Below are positions 27,606-35,391 of a stretch of 64,000 bases of DNA, piece after piece (positions within the stretch are counted from its first letter, which is position 1; each line of letters opens with the position of its first letter). A program made the translations under genes and the position numbers. The DNA is from Aquariibacter albus (GTDB lineage: Bacteria > Pseudomonadota > Gammaproteobacteria > Burkholderiales > Burkholderiaceae_C). The stretch spans positions 180,531 to 244,530 of the forward strand of contig NZ_JACIVI010000005.1 in the NCBI RefSeq assembly GCF_014145335.1, read 5' to 3'. Under the pieces are notes generated by a model, which saw nothing but the letters and a program-made list of their open reading frames with translations, was not told the origin of the DNA and ran no database searches.

Positions 27606-28007
27606 TCAGCGGTAGTGACCGTGGCGCTCCAGGATCTCGATCTTGTAGCCGTCCGGGTCCTGGATGAAGCAGAAGCGCGCCAGCAACTGCTCGCCGTCCT
27701 TGAACTCCTTGACCGGCGTGGGCGCATGGCCGAGGGCGCTGATCCGTGCGTGCTCGGCCGCGACGTCGTCCACCACCACCGCCACATGGCCATAGCCCGT
27801 GCCGTGGGTGTAGGGCTCGCTGCGACCCTTGTTGAGCGTGAGCTCAAGCTCGAAGTCGGCGGCCTCGTTGCGCAGGTAGACCAGGCTGAAGTCCGGGAAG
27901 TCCAGCGTGTGGGCGGGCTTCAGGCCCAGCACCTCGGCATAGAAGCGCTGCGAGCGCTCCAGGTCGAGCACGCGGATCATGGTGTGGATGAACTTGGGGG
28001 CAGTCAT
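27606..28007 (-). CDS. gloA: Lactoylglutathione lyase (glyoxalase I)
   Basis: Metal-dependent enzyme that converts the hemithioacetal of methylglyoxal and glutathione to S-lactoylglutathione. The 133-residue length and ligands fit the bacterial Ni/Co-type enzyme: H8 (FIHTMIRV), E55 (LELTLN), H74 (GYGHVAV) and E124 (YKIEIL). DPDGYKIE is typical of the active family. The start at 28007 gives MTAPKFIHTM, placing the first ligand as in E. coli GlxI. It lies 59 bp downstream of the DAHP synthase gene, separated by a terminator hairpin, so it is probably transcribed from readthrough or its own promoter. Confidence 0.94.
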   Translation of the reverse strand: MTAPKFIHTMIRVLDLERSQRFYAEVLGLKPAHTLDFPDFSLVYLRNEAADFELELTLNKGRSEPYTHGTGYGHVAVVVDDVAAEHARISALGHAPTPVKEFKDGEQLLARFCFIQDPDGYKIEILERHGHYR

Positions 28008-28031
28008 CGGGGGCTCCGGGGCAGCAAGGGA

Positions 28032-28053
28032 AAGGGCCGCTCGCGCGGCCCTT
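28032..28053 (-). terminator. Hairpin terminator after the DAHP synthase gene
   Basis: AAGGGCCGC and GCGGCCCTT (28032-28040, 28045-28053) form a 9-bp stem with a TCGC loop. In minus-strand RNA it is followed by UUCCCUUG, a weak U tract. It lies between the aroG-type stop and the gloA start. Confidence 0.55.
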
Positions 28054-28066
28054 CCGGTGATCGCGC

Positions 28067-29188
28067 TCAGCGCGCGCGGCGGGCCTTCACGGCCTCGGCC
28101 AGCGTGGCCAGCACGGCAGCCGAATCGTCCCAGCCCAGGCAGGCGTCGGTGATGCTGCAGCCGTAGGCCAGCTCGGCCGGATCGTCCTTGCCCGGGGTGA
28201 ACTTCTGGTTGCCCGGGTTCAGGTGGCTCTCGACCATGACGCCAAAGATCTGGCGGCTGCCGCCGGCCATCTGGGCGGCGATGTCGCGTGCGACCTCGAT
28301 CTGCTTCTGGTGCTGCTTGCTGCTGTTGGCATGCGAGCAATCGACCATCAGCGAGGCCGGCAGCTTGGCTGCGGCCAGGTCGGCGCAGGCGGCGGCCACA
28401 TGCTCGGCGCTGTAGTTCGGCGCCTTGCCGCCGCGCAGGATCACGTGGCAGTCCGGATTGCCCTTGGTCTCGACGATGGCGACCTGGCCGTTCTTGTGCA
28501 CCGACAGGAAGTGGTGCGGGCGCGAGGCCGACTGGATCGCATCGGTGGCGATGCGGATGTTGCCGTCGGTGCCGTTCTTGAAGCCGATGGGCGCGCTGAT
28601 GCCGCTGGCCAGCTCGCGGTGGACCTGGCTTTCGGTCGTGCGCGCGCCGATCGCGCCCCAGGCGATCAGGTCGCCGATGTACTGCGGGCTGATCACGTCC
28701 AGGAACTCGCTGCCGGCCGGCAGGCCCAGGCGGCCGATCTCCAGCAGCAGCTGGCGGGCCATGCGCAGGCCCTCGTCGATGCGGTAGCTCTCGTCGAGGT
28801 AGGGGTCGTTGATCAGGCCCTTCCAGCCGACCGTGGTGCGCGGCTTCTCGAAGTACACGCGCATCACCACCTCCAGCTCGCCGGCGTACTGATCGCGCAG
28901 CGGCTTCAGGCGGCGGGCGTAGTCCAGCGCGGCGGCGGGGTCGTGGATCGAGCAGGGGCCGATGATGACCAGCAGGCGATCGTCCTGGCCCTGCAGGATC
29001 TGGCGGATGTTCGCGCGGGTCTGCGCGACCAGGTTCTCCACCGGCGTGCCGCGCACCGGGAAGAAACGGATCAGGTGCTCGGGCGGGGGCAGGGGCACAA
29101 CATTGGCGATGCGCTCGTCATCGGTCTGGCTGGTCTTGTCCACGGGCGGGGTCCAGCCCTCGGGCGCGTGGGTGTTGATGGCGTTCAT
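28067..29188 (-). CDS. aroG: 3-deoxy-7-phosphoheptulonate (DAHP) synthase, class I
   Basis: First enzyme of the shikimate pathway, condensing phosphoenolpyruvate with erythrose 4-phosphate. The 373-residue product is a class I-alpha AroF/G/H enzyme: LLVIIGPCSIHDP (73-85), VYFEKPRTTVGWKGLINDP (111-129), KNGTDGN, and SLMVDCSHANSSKQ with the metal-binding Cys/His. The N-terminal extension (1-50) that forms the feedback site in this class is present. Which aromatic amino acid inhibits the enzyme cannot be read safely. A Tyr/Phe-rich leader peptide and terminator upstream suggest control by charged tRNA-Phe/Tyr levels; the symbol aroG is a class label only. Confidence 0.93.
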   Translation of the reverse strand: MNAINTHAPEGWTPPVDKTSQTDDERIANVVPLPPPEHLIRFFPVRGTPVENLVAQTRANIRQILQGQDDRLLVIIGPCSIHDPAAALDYARRLKPLRDQYAGELEVVMRVYFEKPRTTVGWKGLINDPYLDESYRIDEGLRMARQLLLEIGRLGLPAGSEFLDVISPQYIGDLIAWGAIGARTTESQVHRELASGISAPIGFKNGTDGNIRIATDAIQSASRPHHFLSVHKNGQVAIVETKGNPDCHVILRGGKAPNYSAEHVAAACADLAAAKLPASLMVDCSHANSSKQHQKQIEVARDIAAQMAGGSRQIFGVMVESHLNPGNQKFTPGKDDPAELAYGCSITDACLGWDDSAAVLATLAEAVKARRAR

Positions 29189-29250
29189 CGGACGGGTCCT
29201 CGTCGGGTCAGGTCGGGCAGGAATCGGGTCGGGGCTACAAGGCGCGCATG

Positions 29251-29286
29251 AAAAAAGACCGCCGGGGCGTGGGCCCCGGCGGTCTT
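29251..29286 (-). terminator. Attenuator terminator in the aroG leader
   Basis: A perfect 14-bp stem (29255-29268 with 29273-29286) with a 4-nt loop, followed in minus-strand RNA by a run of six U. It lies between the leader peptide stop and the DAHP synthase start. Its 5' arm (CCGCCGGGGC in the RNA) can instead pair perfectly with GCCCCGGCGG inside the leader peptide coding region (29331-29340), giving an antiterminator. Confidence 0.88.
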
Positions 29287-29311
29287 GAGGATTCGGTCGC
29301 GCTGTCGTCGC

Positions 29312-29383
29312 TTACAGGCTGGCCTCTCCTCCGCCGGGGCGGTGCGAGATCCCAAAGTAGCCAAAAAAGTAGAGCGTCGACAT
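29312..29383 (-). CDS. Tyr/Phe-rich leader peptide for aroG attenuation
   Basis: A 23-codon frame starting MSTLYFFGYFGISH, with two Tyr and three Phe codons at positions 5, 6, 7, 9 and 10, ending 25 bp before the attenuator terminator. Codons 14-18 contain the sequence that can pair with the terminator 5' arm, so a ribosome stalled at the Tyr/Phe codons would leave it free to form the antiterminator, and a ribosome reaching the stop codon would cover it. This is the classical amino-acid attenuation design. No clear Shine-Dalgarno is seen; a -10-like TAGCAT lies 7 nt before the ATG, so initiation may be leaderless. Confidence 0.85.
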   Translation of the reverse strand: MSTLYFFGYFGISHRPGGGEASL

Positions 29384-29466
29384 GGCTGGGATGCTAGCAC
29401 GCAGGCTGGCGGACCCGGCTCGGGGCAAGTGCTAGCGCGGCGGTCGAGCGGCTCAATCGCTGCGAC

Positions 29467-30930
29467 TCAGGCGGTGCCGCCCACCGTCAGCCCGTCGATG
29501 CGCAAGGTCGGCTGGCCGACGCCCACCGGCACGCTCTGACCTTCCTTGCCACAGGTGCCGACCCCCTCGTCCAGCGAGAGATCGTTGCCGATCAGGCTGA
29601 CGCGGGTCAGCGCATCCGGGCCATTGCCGATCAGGGTCGCGCCCTTGACCGGGTAAAGGATCTTGCCGTTCTCGACCCACCAGGCCTCGCTGGCCGAGAA
29701 CACGAACTTACCGCTGGTGATGTCGACCGAGCCGCCGCCGAAGTTGCTGGCATAGAGCCCGCGCTTGAGGCTGCCGATGATCTCCTCGGGCGACCTGTCG
29801 CCAGCCAGCATGTAGGTGTTGGTCATGCGCGGCATGGGCAGGTGGGCGTAGCTCTCGCGCCGGCCGTTGCCGGTGGGCGCCACGCCCATCAGGCGGGCAT
29901 TCATCGCATCCTGGATGTAGCCCTTGAGGATGCCGTCTTCGATCAGCACATTGCGCTGGCTGGCGCAGCCCTCGTCGTCCACATTGAGGCTGCCGCGGCG
30001 GTCGGGCAGGGTGCCGTCGTCGAGCACGGTCACGCCCTTGGCCGCGACGCGCTCGCCGACGCGGCCGGCGAAGGCGCTGGAGCCCTTGCGGTTGAAGTCG
30101 CCTTCCAGGCCGTGGCCGATGGCCTCGTGCAGCAGGATGCCGGGCCAGCCGGGGCCGAGCACCACGCTCATCGAACCGGCCGGCGCCGGGCGGCTCTCCA
30201 GATTGGTCAGCGCGGTCTGCACCGCGCGCTCGACATAGCCGCTCAGCACCGCCTCGTCGAAATGCGTCAGGCTGAAGCGGCCGCCGCCGCCGCTGCTGCC
30301 CTGCTCGCGGCGGCCGGCCTGCTCGGCGATCACCGTCAGCGAAAGCCGCACCAGGGGCCGCACATCGGCCGCACGCGTGCCGTCGGCCCGGGCAATCAAG
30401 ACCACGTCGTACTCGGCGGCCACGCTGGCCATCACCTGCACGATGCGCGGATCGCGGGCGCGGGCCATGCGCTCGACTTTCTCGAGCAGGGCCACCTTCT
30501 GCGCCGAGTCGAGCGTGCCGATGGGATCCATGGGCGCATAGAGCACGCGGCTCTTGGCCACCTTGCCGGCACGGGCCAACTTGACCTTGCGGCTCTGGCC
30601 GGCCGCGGCGATGGTGCGCACGGTGCGGGCGGCATCCTGCAGCGCGGCTTCGGAGATCTCGTCGCTGTAGGCGAAGGCCGTCTTCTCGCCCGCCACGGCG
30701 CGCACGCCGACGCCCTGGTCGATGCCGAAGCTGCCGCTTTTGACGATGCCCTCCTCCAGGCTCCAGCCCTCGCTGCGCGTGTGCTGGAAATAGAGGTCGG
30801 CGTCGTCGATGCGGTGCTCGCCGATGGTCGCCAGGGCCCGGGCCAGCGCCCCCTCGTCCAGGCCGAAGGGTTCGAGCAAGAGGGACTGGGCGATGCCCAG
30901 GCGTTCGAGGGTGGGGTGGCGGGCGCTCAT
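29467..30930 (-). CDS. tldD: Metalloprotease TldD
   Basis: Zinc metalloprotease subunit that with TldE (PmbA) degrades unfolded peptides and processes some modified peptides such as microcin B17 and CcdA. The 487-residue protein carries the HExxxH motif in LLHEAIGHGLEGDFNRKGSS and the conserved C-terminal block GVGTCGKEGQSVPVGVGQPTLRI. Length matches E. coli TldD (481). The ATG at 30930 is preferred; the open frame continues 240 residues upstream in low-complexity sequence without family similarity. TAGAAT lies 7 nt before the ATG and is flanked by a 14-bp palindrome, GGCAGGCGCCTGCC (30944-30957). The tldE gene is not in the window. Confidence 0.95.
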   Translation of the reverse strand: MSARHPTLERLGIAQSLLLEPFGLDEGALARALATIGEHRIDDADLYFQHTRSEGWSLEEGIVKSGSFGIDQGVGVRAVAGEKTAFAYSDEISEAALQDAARTVRTIAAAGQSRKVKLARAGKVAKSRVLYAPMDPIGTLDSAQKVALLEKVERMARARDPRIVQVMASVAAEYDVVLIARADGTRAADVRPLVRLSLTVIAEQAGRREQGSSGGGGRFSLTHFDEAVLSGYVERAVQTALTNLESRPAPAGSMSVVLGPGWPGILLHEAIGHGLEGDFNRKGSSAFAGRVGERVAAKGVTVLDDGTLPDRRGSLNVDDEGCASQRNVLIEDGILKGYIQDAMNARLMGVAPTGNGRRESYAHLPMPRMTNTYMLAGDRSPEEIIGSLKRGLYASNFGGGSVDITSGKFVFSASEAWWVENGKILYPVKGATLIGNGPDALTRVSLIGNDLSLDEGVGTCGKEGQSVPVGVGQPTLRIDGLTVGGTA

Positions 30931-31010
30931 GCGATCGATTCTAGGCAGGCGCCTGCCGCTTCCCGGCCGGCCCGCCCGATGGCCGCAATCGGCACGGGCC
31001 GGGGCGCGCC

Positions 31011-31520
31011 TCAGGGCGCGGGACGGAAGCGGAAGTTGTCCATGGCGAGGTGGTTCCAGTCCTTGCCATTGCTGCCGAAGGCGATCGCCACCATGTCCAC
31101 CGGGCCCGTGTAGGGCGGCTTGAAGAGTGTCGGCGTGGCCGTGAAGCGCATGCGGTCCTTGCTGCTGTTCACGCCGCTGTAGACCGTCTGGCCCTTGTAG
31201 TAGAGGACGAACCAGAAGAAGCCGGCCGCATCGACGCCCCGGCGGCTCCAGTAGTCGGCGCCGTCGAAGTAGAACGCCTTGCCGTCGAAGCGACGGGCGA
31301 ACAGGCTGGTGCCGGAGGCCGAGGTGTAGACGCTCGGCTTGTCGGCGGTCTTGATCGCGTACCAGCTCGCGCCCCACTGGAAGCCCTGGTAGGGCGTCGG
31401 GACCTGGATGTTGGCCTGCAGGTCGTTGAAGGTGATCGTCTCGGCCCGGGCGGCGGGGACGGCCAGCGCGGCGAGCAGCGGCAGCACGGTCAGCAGGGAG
31501 GAACGGCGGATGGCGGTCAT
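31011..31520 (-). CDS. Secreted protein of unknown function
   Basis: A 169-residue protein with a clear signal peptide (MTAIRRSSLLTVLPLLAALA..., cleavage likely after ARA at residue 26). The mature part is rich in aromatic residues and Gly (GFQWGASWYAIKTADK, FDGKAFYFDGADYWSRRG, FFWFVLYYKG) and looks all-beta. It resembles the ectodomain type common among PEP-CTERM exported proteins of Burkholderiales, but the C-terminus ends NFRFRPAP without a PEP-CTERM sorting tail. I do not recognise the family. It lies 80 bp upstream of tldD on the same strand, with tldD likely under its own promoter. Confidence 0.7.
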   Translation of the reverse strand: MTAIRRSSLLTVLPLLAALAVPAARAETITFNDLQANIQVPTPYQGFQWGASWYAIKTADKPSVYTSASGTSLFARRFDGKAFYFDGADYWSRRGVDAAGFFWFVLYYKGQTVYSGVNSSKDRMRFTATPTLFKPPYTGPVDMVAIAFGSNGKDWNHLAMDNFRFRPAP

Positions 31521-31682
31521 GGGGTGGCCCTCGGGCGGTTGGTGCCCTCACCACGCAGGCTGCGGGCCCGGCCCGGTTCCCCGAAGAATCAAGGACTTGG
31601 CATGCAGCCCGGGCGGGGATCCGGCCCCGTCGGGTCAAATCCCCCACAAAGGTCTGGGGCATTTACCCCAGGCCGCCCCCGC

Positions 31683-32591
31683 TCAGCCTGGGCTGCGACG
31701 GGCCAGTGCCGCCGCGTACAGGGCCTTGCGCGGCAGGCCATGGGCTTCGGCACTGAGGGCGGCGGCCTGTTTCAGCGGCAGCTCGCGCAGCAGCAGGTCC
31801 AGCAGGCGCAGGGCCTCGGCCGGCAGGGCCTCGGCGGCAGCCTCCGCCGCCGGCTCGGCATGCAGCACCAGCACGAACTCGCCGCGCTGGCGGTTCGGGT
31901 CGGCAGCCAGCCAGGCCGGCAGCTCGGCCAGCGGCCCGGTCACCAGGGTCTCGAACTGCTTGCTCAGCTCGCGGGCCAGGGTCAGGCGGCGGGTCGGCAG
32001 GGCGGCGGCCAGCGCGGCCACCAGGGCCTCGATGCGGTGCGGCGCCTCGAAGAACACCTGGGCCTCCTCGGTCGCGGCGGCCAGGGCCTGGATCTCGCGC
32101 TCGCGGGCCTGAGCCTTGGGCGAAAGAAAGCCAAGGAAGCGGAAGCCGCGGGCCTGCGTGTCGCCGGCGGCGCTGAGGACCGTCAGCACCGCGCTGGGGC
32201 CGGGCAAGGGCATGACCCGCAGGCCGGCGGCCTGCACGGCCGCGACCAGGCGCGCGCCCGGGTCGCTGACGGCCGGCGTGCCGGCATCGCTGGCGTAGGC
32301 GATGCGCTCGCCCGCCCGCAGGCGCTGCACGATCTGTGCGGCCGCCTGGGCTTCGTTGTGCTCGTGCACGGCGATCAGCGGCCGCTCCAGGCCCAGGTGG
32401 TGCAGCAAGCCAGCGGTCACGCGGGTGTCTTCGCAGGCCACGGCATCGACACGGCCAAGCAGGTGGATCGCGCGCAGGCTCAGGTCGGCCAGGTTGCCGA
32501 TCGGCGTGGCGACTACGTAGAGGGTGGCCGGCGGATACTGCTGGGCACCGGCCGCCTCGGCGGCGGCCTGCTGGATCAGGAGAGGGTTCAC
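31683..32591 (-). CDS. rsmI: 16S rRNA (cytidine1402-2'-O)-methyltransferase RsmI
   Basis: SAM-dependent enzyme that methylates the ribose of C1402 in 16S rRNA. The product (302 residues from the GTG at 32591) has the tetrapyrrole-methylase-like fold with [50 protein letters not shown] and a conserved [13 protein letters not shown]. Another in-frame GTG at 32636 would add 15 residues and overlap the divergent yraN gene; the shorter form matches the usual N-terminus. The order rsmI, yraN, diaA, dolP-like recalls the E. coli yraL-lpoA-yraN-diaA-dolP cluster, with lpoA missing here. Confidence 0.93.
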   Translation of the reverse strand: MNPLLIQQAAAEAAGAQQYPPATLYVVATPIGNLADLSLRAIHLLGRVDAVACEDTRVTAGLLHHLGLERPLIAVHEHNEAQAAAQIVQRLRAGERIAYASDAGTPAVSDPGARLVAAVQAAGLRVMPLPGPSAVLTVLSAAGDTQARGFRFLGFLSPKAQAREREIQALAAATEEAQVFFEAPHRIEALVAALAAALPTRRLTLARELSKQFETLVTGPLAELPAWLAADPNRQRGEFVLVLHAEPAAEAAAEALPAEALRLLDLLLRELPLKQAAALSAEAHGLPRKALYAAALARRSPG

Positions 32592-32626
32592 GCAGGCGGC
32601 ACCGGCCGGAGGGAGGGGAGAAGGCG

Positions 32627-33016
32627 ATGAGCACACCCGTCAAGAGGCCCTCGCGCCAGCAGCTCGGCGCCGCGGCGGAGGACCGCGCGCTGGCCCATCT
32701 GCAGGCCGCCGGCCTGCGGCTGCTGGCGCGGAATTATCGAGTCGCCGCCGGCCCGCGGGCGCGCGGCGGCGAGATCGACCTGATCCTGCGCGCGCGCGAC
32801 GGCACGGTTGTCTTCGTCGAGGTCCGCCATCGCGCCGACGCCCGCCATGGCGGCGCCGCCGCCAGCATCGGCGCGACCAAGCAGGCACGGCTGATCTTCG
32901 CGGCACGCCACTGGCTGCAGCGCCAGGCCGGCGCGCTGCCGCCCTGTCGCTTTGATGTGGTCGCCATCGACGGCGAAGCCCTGCAGTGGCTGCAAGCAGC
33001 CTTCGACGCCTCCTGA
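32627..33016 (+). CDS. yraN: UPF0102 protein YraN, endonuclease-like
   Basis: A 129-residue UPF0102 protein with a Holliday-junction-resolvase/PD-(D/E)xK-like core. The motif [23 protein letters not shown] carries the expected Glu-Asp and ExV residues, though VEVRHR replaces the usual VEVKxR, so the catalytic lysine position is Arg. Nuclease activity is only predicted for the family. The ATG follows a purine-rich ribosome site (GGGAGGGGAGAAGG). It is divergent from rsmI with 35 bp between start codons and 127 bp before the diaA gene. Confidence 0.9.
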   Translation: MSTPVKRPSRQQLGAAAEDRALAHLQAAGLRLLARNYRVAAGPRARGGEIDLILRARDGTVVFVEVRHRADARHGGAAASIGATKQARLIFAARHWLQRQAGALPPCRFDVVAIDGEALQWLQAAFDAS

Positions 33017-33130
33017 CACGGCCGGGGCGCCGGCCGGCCTTGGCATGCGAACAAGTGAGCGCACGCCTACAGCCTCAGGCCGCAAGAACCCGACGCGCGG
33101 GCGGGAACCGGGGCGTCATGGGCCGGCTCG

Positions 33131-33136
33131 TATGAT
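33131..33136 (+). promoter_or_regulatory. Candidate -10 box for diaA, 6 nt before the start codon
   Basis: TATGAT (extended by TCG upstream) matches the -10 consensus at five of six positions and ends 6 nt before the ATG at 33143. No Shine-Dalgarno is visible, so the mRNA may be leaderless. No good -35 box is seen. Confidence 0.45.
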
Positions 33137-33142
33137 CCCGTC

Positions 33143-33739
33143 ATGCTTGAACAAAGAATCCAGCGTCAGTTCTTCGACAGTGCCGACCTGAAATACCAGG
33201 CGGCCGAAGCCCTGTCGCGCCCGATCGCCGACGCGGCCCAGGCCCTGCTGGGCAGCCTGACGGGCGGCGGCAAGGTCCTGGTCTGCGGCAACGGCGGCTC
33301 GGCCGCCGACGCGCAGCACTTCGCGGCCGAGTTCGTCGGCCGCTTCGAGCGCGAACGCCCCGGCCTGGCCGCGATCGCGCTGACCACCGACAGCTCCATC
33401 CTCACCGCGATCGCGAACGACTATGCCTACGAGCAGGTCTACGCGAAGCAGGTGCAGGCCCTGGGCCAGCCCGGCGACGTGCTGATCGCGATCAGCACCA
33501 GCGGCAACTCCGCCAATGTGCTGGCCGCCGTGCGGGCCGCGCACGAGCGCGAGCTGACGGTGATCGCGCTGACCGGCCGCGGGGGTGGCGCACTCGCCAC
33601 CGCGCTGGCCGACACCGATGTCCACATCTGCGTGCCCCACGAACGCACCGCGCGCATCCAGGAGGTCCATCTGCTGACCTTGCACTGCCTCTGCGACGCG
33701 GTCGACCATCAACTGCTAGGCGAACAGGATCCCGCATGA
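33143..33739 (+). CDS. diaA: SIS-domain protein, DiaA-like or phosphoheptose isomerase
   Basis: A 198-residue single SIS-domain protein. It aligns well with E. coli DiaA, the DnaA-binding initiation stimulator ([82 protein letters not shown]), and gene order supports diaA. However, E63 and H176 are at the positions of the catalytic Glu and His of GmhA (sedoheptulose-7-phosphate isomerase), where DiaA has lost the Glu. It may therefore be an active heptose isomerase, a DnaA partner, or both. Its ATG is 127 bp after yraN, and it overlaps the next gene by 4 bp. Confidence 0.85.
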   Translation: MLEQRIQRQFFDSADLKYQAAEALSRPIADAAQALLGSLTGGGKVLVCGNGGSAADAQHFAAEFVGRFERERPGLAAIALTTDSSILTAIANDYAYEQVYAKQVQALGQPGDVLIAISTSGNSANVLAAVRAAHERELTVIALTGRGGGALATALADTDVHICVPHERTARIQEVHLLTLHCLCDAVDHQLLGEQDPA

Positions 33740-34383
33740 ACCCCCGTCTCCGATCGCTCCTCCTCTCCACCCTCGGCGCGGCCAGCCTGGCGGCCAGCCT
33801 CTCGGCCTGCGTGCCGCTGATGGTCGGCGGTGCGGTGGGCACCGCACTGGTCGCCACCGACCGCCGCACCTCCGGCGCGCAGCTGGAGGACCAGGGCATC
33901 GAGCTCAAGGGCGGTCAGCGCCTGCGCGAGATCCTGGGCGAGCGCGGCCACGTCAACCTGACCAGCTTCAACCGCACGGTGCTGATCACGGGCGAGGTGC
34001 CGACGGCCGAGGACAAGGCCGCGGTCGAGCGTGCGGTCGGCCAGCTCGACAACGTCAAGGGCGTGGTGAACGACCTCGGCATCGGGCCGGTCAGCTCGAT
34101 CGGCGCGCGCTCCAACGACGGGCTGATCACCACCAAGGTCAAGGGCCGCTTCGTCGAATCCCAGGACCTGCTGTCGAACGCCGTCAAGGTCGTGACCGAA
34201 CGCAGCGTCGTCTACCTGATGGGCCGCGTGACCGAGCGCGAGGCCAAGCGCGCGACCGACCTGGCCCGCGGCACCACCGGCGTGCAGAAGGTCGTGACCG
34301 TGTTCGACCTGATCAGCGAGGACGAGCTGGCCCGCATCAGCGCCCCCGCCCCGAGTTCCGCCGCCACGCCGAGCAAGCCCTGA
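33736..34383 (+). CDS. BON-domain lipoprotein, DolP (YraP)-like
   Basis: A 215-residue outer-membrane lipoprotein with a lipobox LSAC ending at C25 after a hydrophobic signal. Two BON domains follow, at about 50-120 ([29 protein letters not shown]) and 125-198 ([29 protein letters not shown]). This is the architecture of E. coli DolP (YraP), which binds anionic phospholipids and supports outer-membrane integrity. The ATG overlaps the diaA-type stop by 4 bp, the same order as in E. coli. The C-terminus is a short Ala/Pro/Ser tail. Confidence 0.9.
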   Translation: MNPRLRSLLLSTLGAASLAASLSACVPLMVGGAVGTALVATDRRTSGAQLEDQGIELKGGQRLREILGERGHVNLTSFNRTVLITGEVPTAEDKAAVERAVGQLDNVKGVVNDLGIGPVSSIGARSNDGLITTKVKGRFVESQDLLSNAVKVVTERSVVYLMGRVTEREAKRATDLARGTTGVQKVVTVFDLISEDELARISAPAPSSAATPSKP

Positions 34384-34418
34384 GCCTGAGCGCGGCGGGC
34401 CACCCGCCCCCACCCCCC

Positions 34419-34440
34419 AGGGCCCGCCTCGGCGGGCCCT
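34419..34440. terminator. Hairpin between convergent genes
   Basis: AGGGCCCGCC and GGCGGGCCCT are complementary arms separated by 2 nt; the tip pairs will open to make the loop. It lies between the stops of the dolP-like gene and the reductase gene. The U tract is short on either strand, so efficiency is uncertain. Confidence 0.5.
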
Positions 34441-34447
34441 GCGCGTT

Positions 34448-35356
34448 TCAGCGCAGGCGCTGGATCAGGCTGGAGGTGTCCCAGCGGCCCCCGCCCTGGG
34501 CCTGCACATCGCCGTAGAACTGGTCGACCAGGGCCGTGACCGGCAGGCGCACGCCCTGGCGGCGGGCCTCGTCCAGCACCAGGCCCAGGTCCTTGCGCAT
34601 CCAGTCGACGGCGAAGCCGAAATCGAAGCGGCCCTCGACCATGGTCGGGCCGCGCTGGTCCATCTGCCAGCTCTGCGCCGCGCCCTTGCCGATGACGCCG
34701 AGCACGGCCTTCATGTCCAGGCCGGCCTTCTCGCCGAAGGCAATCGCCTCGGCCAGGCCCTGCACCAGGCCGGCGATGGCGATCTGGTTGACCATCTTGG
34801 CGAGCTGGCCCGAGCCGGCCGGGCCGAGCAGGGTGACGGCCTTGGCGAAGGCCATGGCGACCGGCTGGATGCGCGCGAAGACCTCGGGCGCGCCCCCGCA
34901 CATCACCGTCAGCGCGCCATTGAGCGCGCCGAGGTTGCCACCCGAGACCGGCGCATCGACGAAGCCCAGGCCGCGCGCCGTGGCCGCGGCGTCCAGCTCG
35001 CGGGCGATGTCGGCCGAGGCCGTGGTGTGGTCGACGAAGACCGCGCCCGGCGCCATGCCGTGGAAGGCGCCGTGCGCGCCGAGCGTGACCTCGCGCAGGT
35101 CCGCGTCGTTGCCGACGCAGGCGAAGACGATGTCGGCGCCAGCCGCCGCCTCGCGCGGCGTGGCCGCGCTCGCACCGCCGTAGGCGGCCACCCATTCGGC
35201 GGCCTTGGCCGCGGTGCGGTTGTAGACCGTGACCGCATGGCCCGCACGGGCCAGGTGGCCGGCCATGGGATGGCCCATCACGCCCAGGCCGAGGAAGGCG
35301 ACCCGGCGGGCGGGGGTGGCGTCGTAGGTCTTGGCGGCGGCGGGCGGGAAGCTCAT
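34448..35356 (-). CDS. 3-hydroxyisobutyrate dehydrogenase-family reductase
   Basis: A 302-residue beta-hydroxyacid dehydrogenase (3-hydroxyisobutyrate dehydrogenase, tartronate semialdehyde reductase and relatives). The Rossmann motif is FLGLGVMGHPMAGHL (21-35), the substrate block is VDAPVSGGNLGALNGALTVMCGG, and the catalytic lysine is in GQLAKMVNQIAIAG. NR in VYNRTAAKA after beta-2 suggests NADP(H). Substrate cannot be fixed; valine breakdown, glyoxylate metabolism and general carbonyl detoxification are all possible. It is a single gene, convergent with the dolP-like gene and 35 bp from the pilU stop. Confidence 0.88.
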   Translation of the reverse strand: MSFPPAAAKTYDATPARRVAFLGLGVMGHPMAGHLARAGHAVTVYNRTAAKAAEWVAAYGGASAATPREAAAGADIVFACVGNDADLREVTLGAHGAFHGMAPGAVFVDHTTASADIARELDAAATARGLGFVDAPVSGGNLGALNGALTVMCGGAPEVFARIQPVAMAFAKAVTLLGPAGSGQLAKMVNQIAIAGLVQGLAEAIAFGEKAGLDMKAVLGVIGKGAAQSWQMDQRGPTMVEGRFDFGFAVDWMRKDLGLVLDEARRQGVRLPVTALVDQFYGDVQAQGGGRWDTSSLIQRLR

Positions 35357-35391
35357 GGTCGATCGTCAGGCGAGAGGCGGGGCCTCGGACC

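Noticed and set aside
29392..29437. Two TGCTAGC motifs upstream of the aroG leader as a TrpR/TyrR-like operator pair.
   Set aside because: They share only a CTAG core with known operators and the spacing is not that of a described site; the downstream copy may simply overlap the -10 box.
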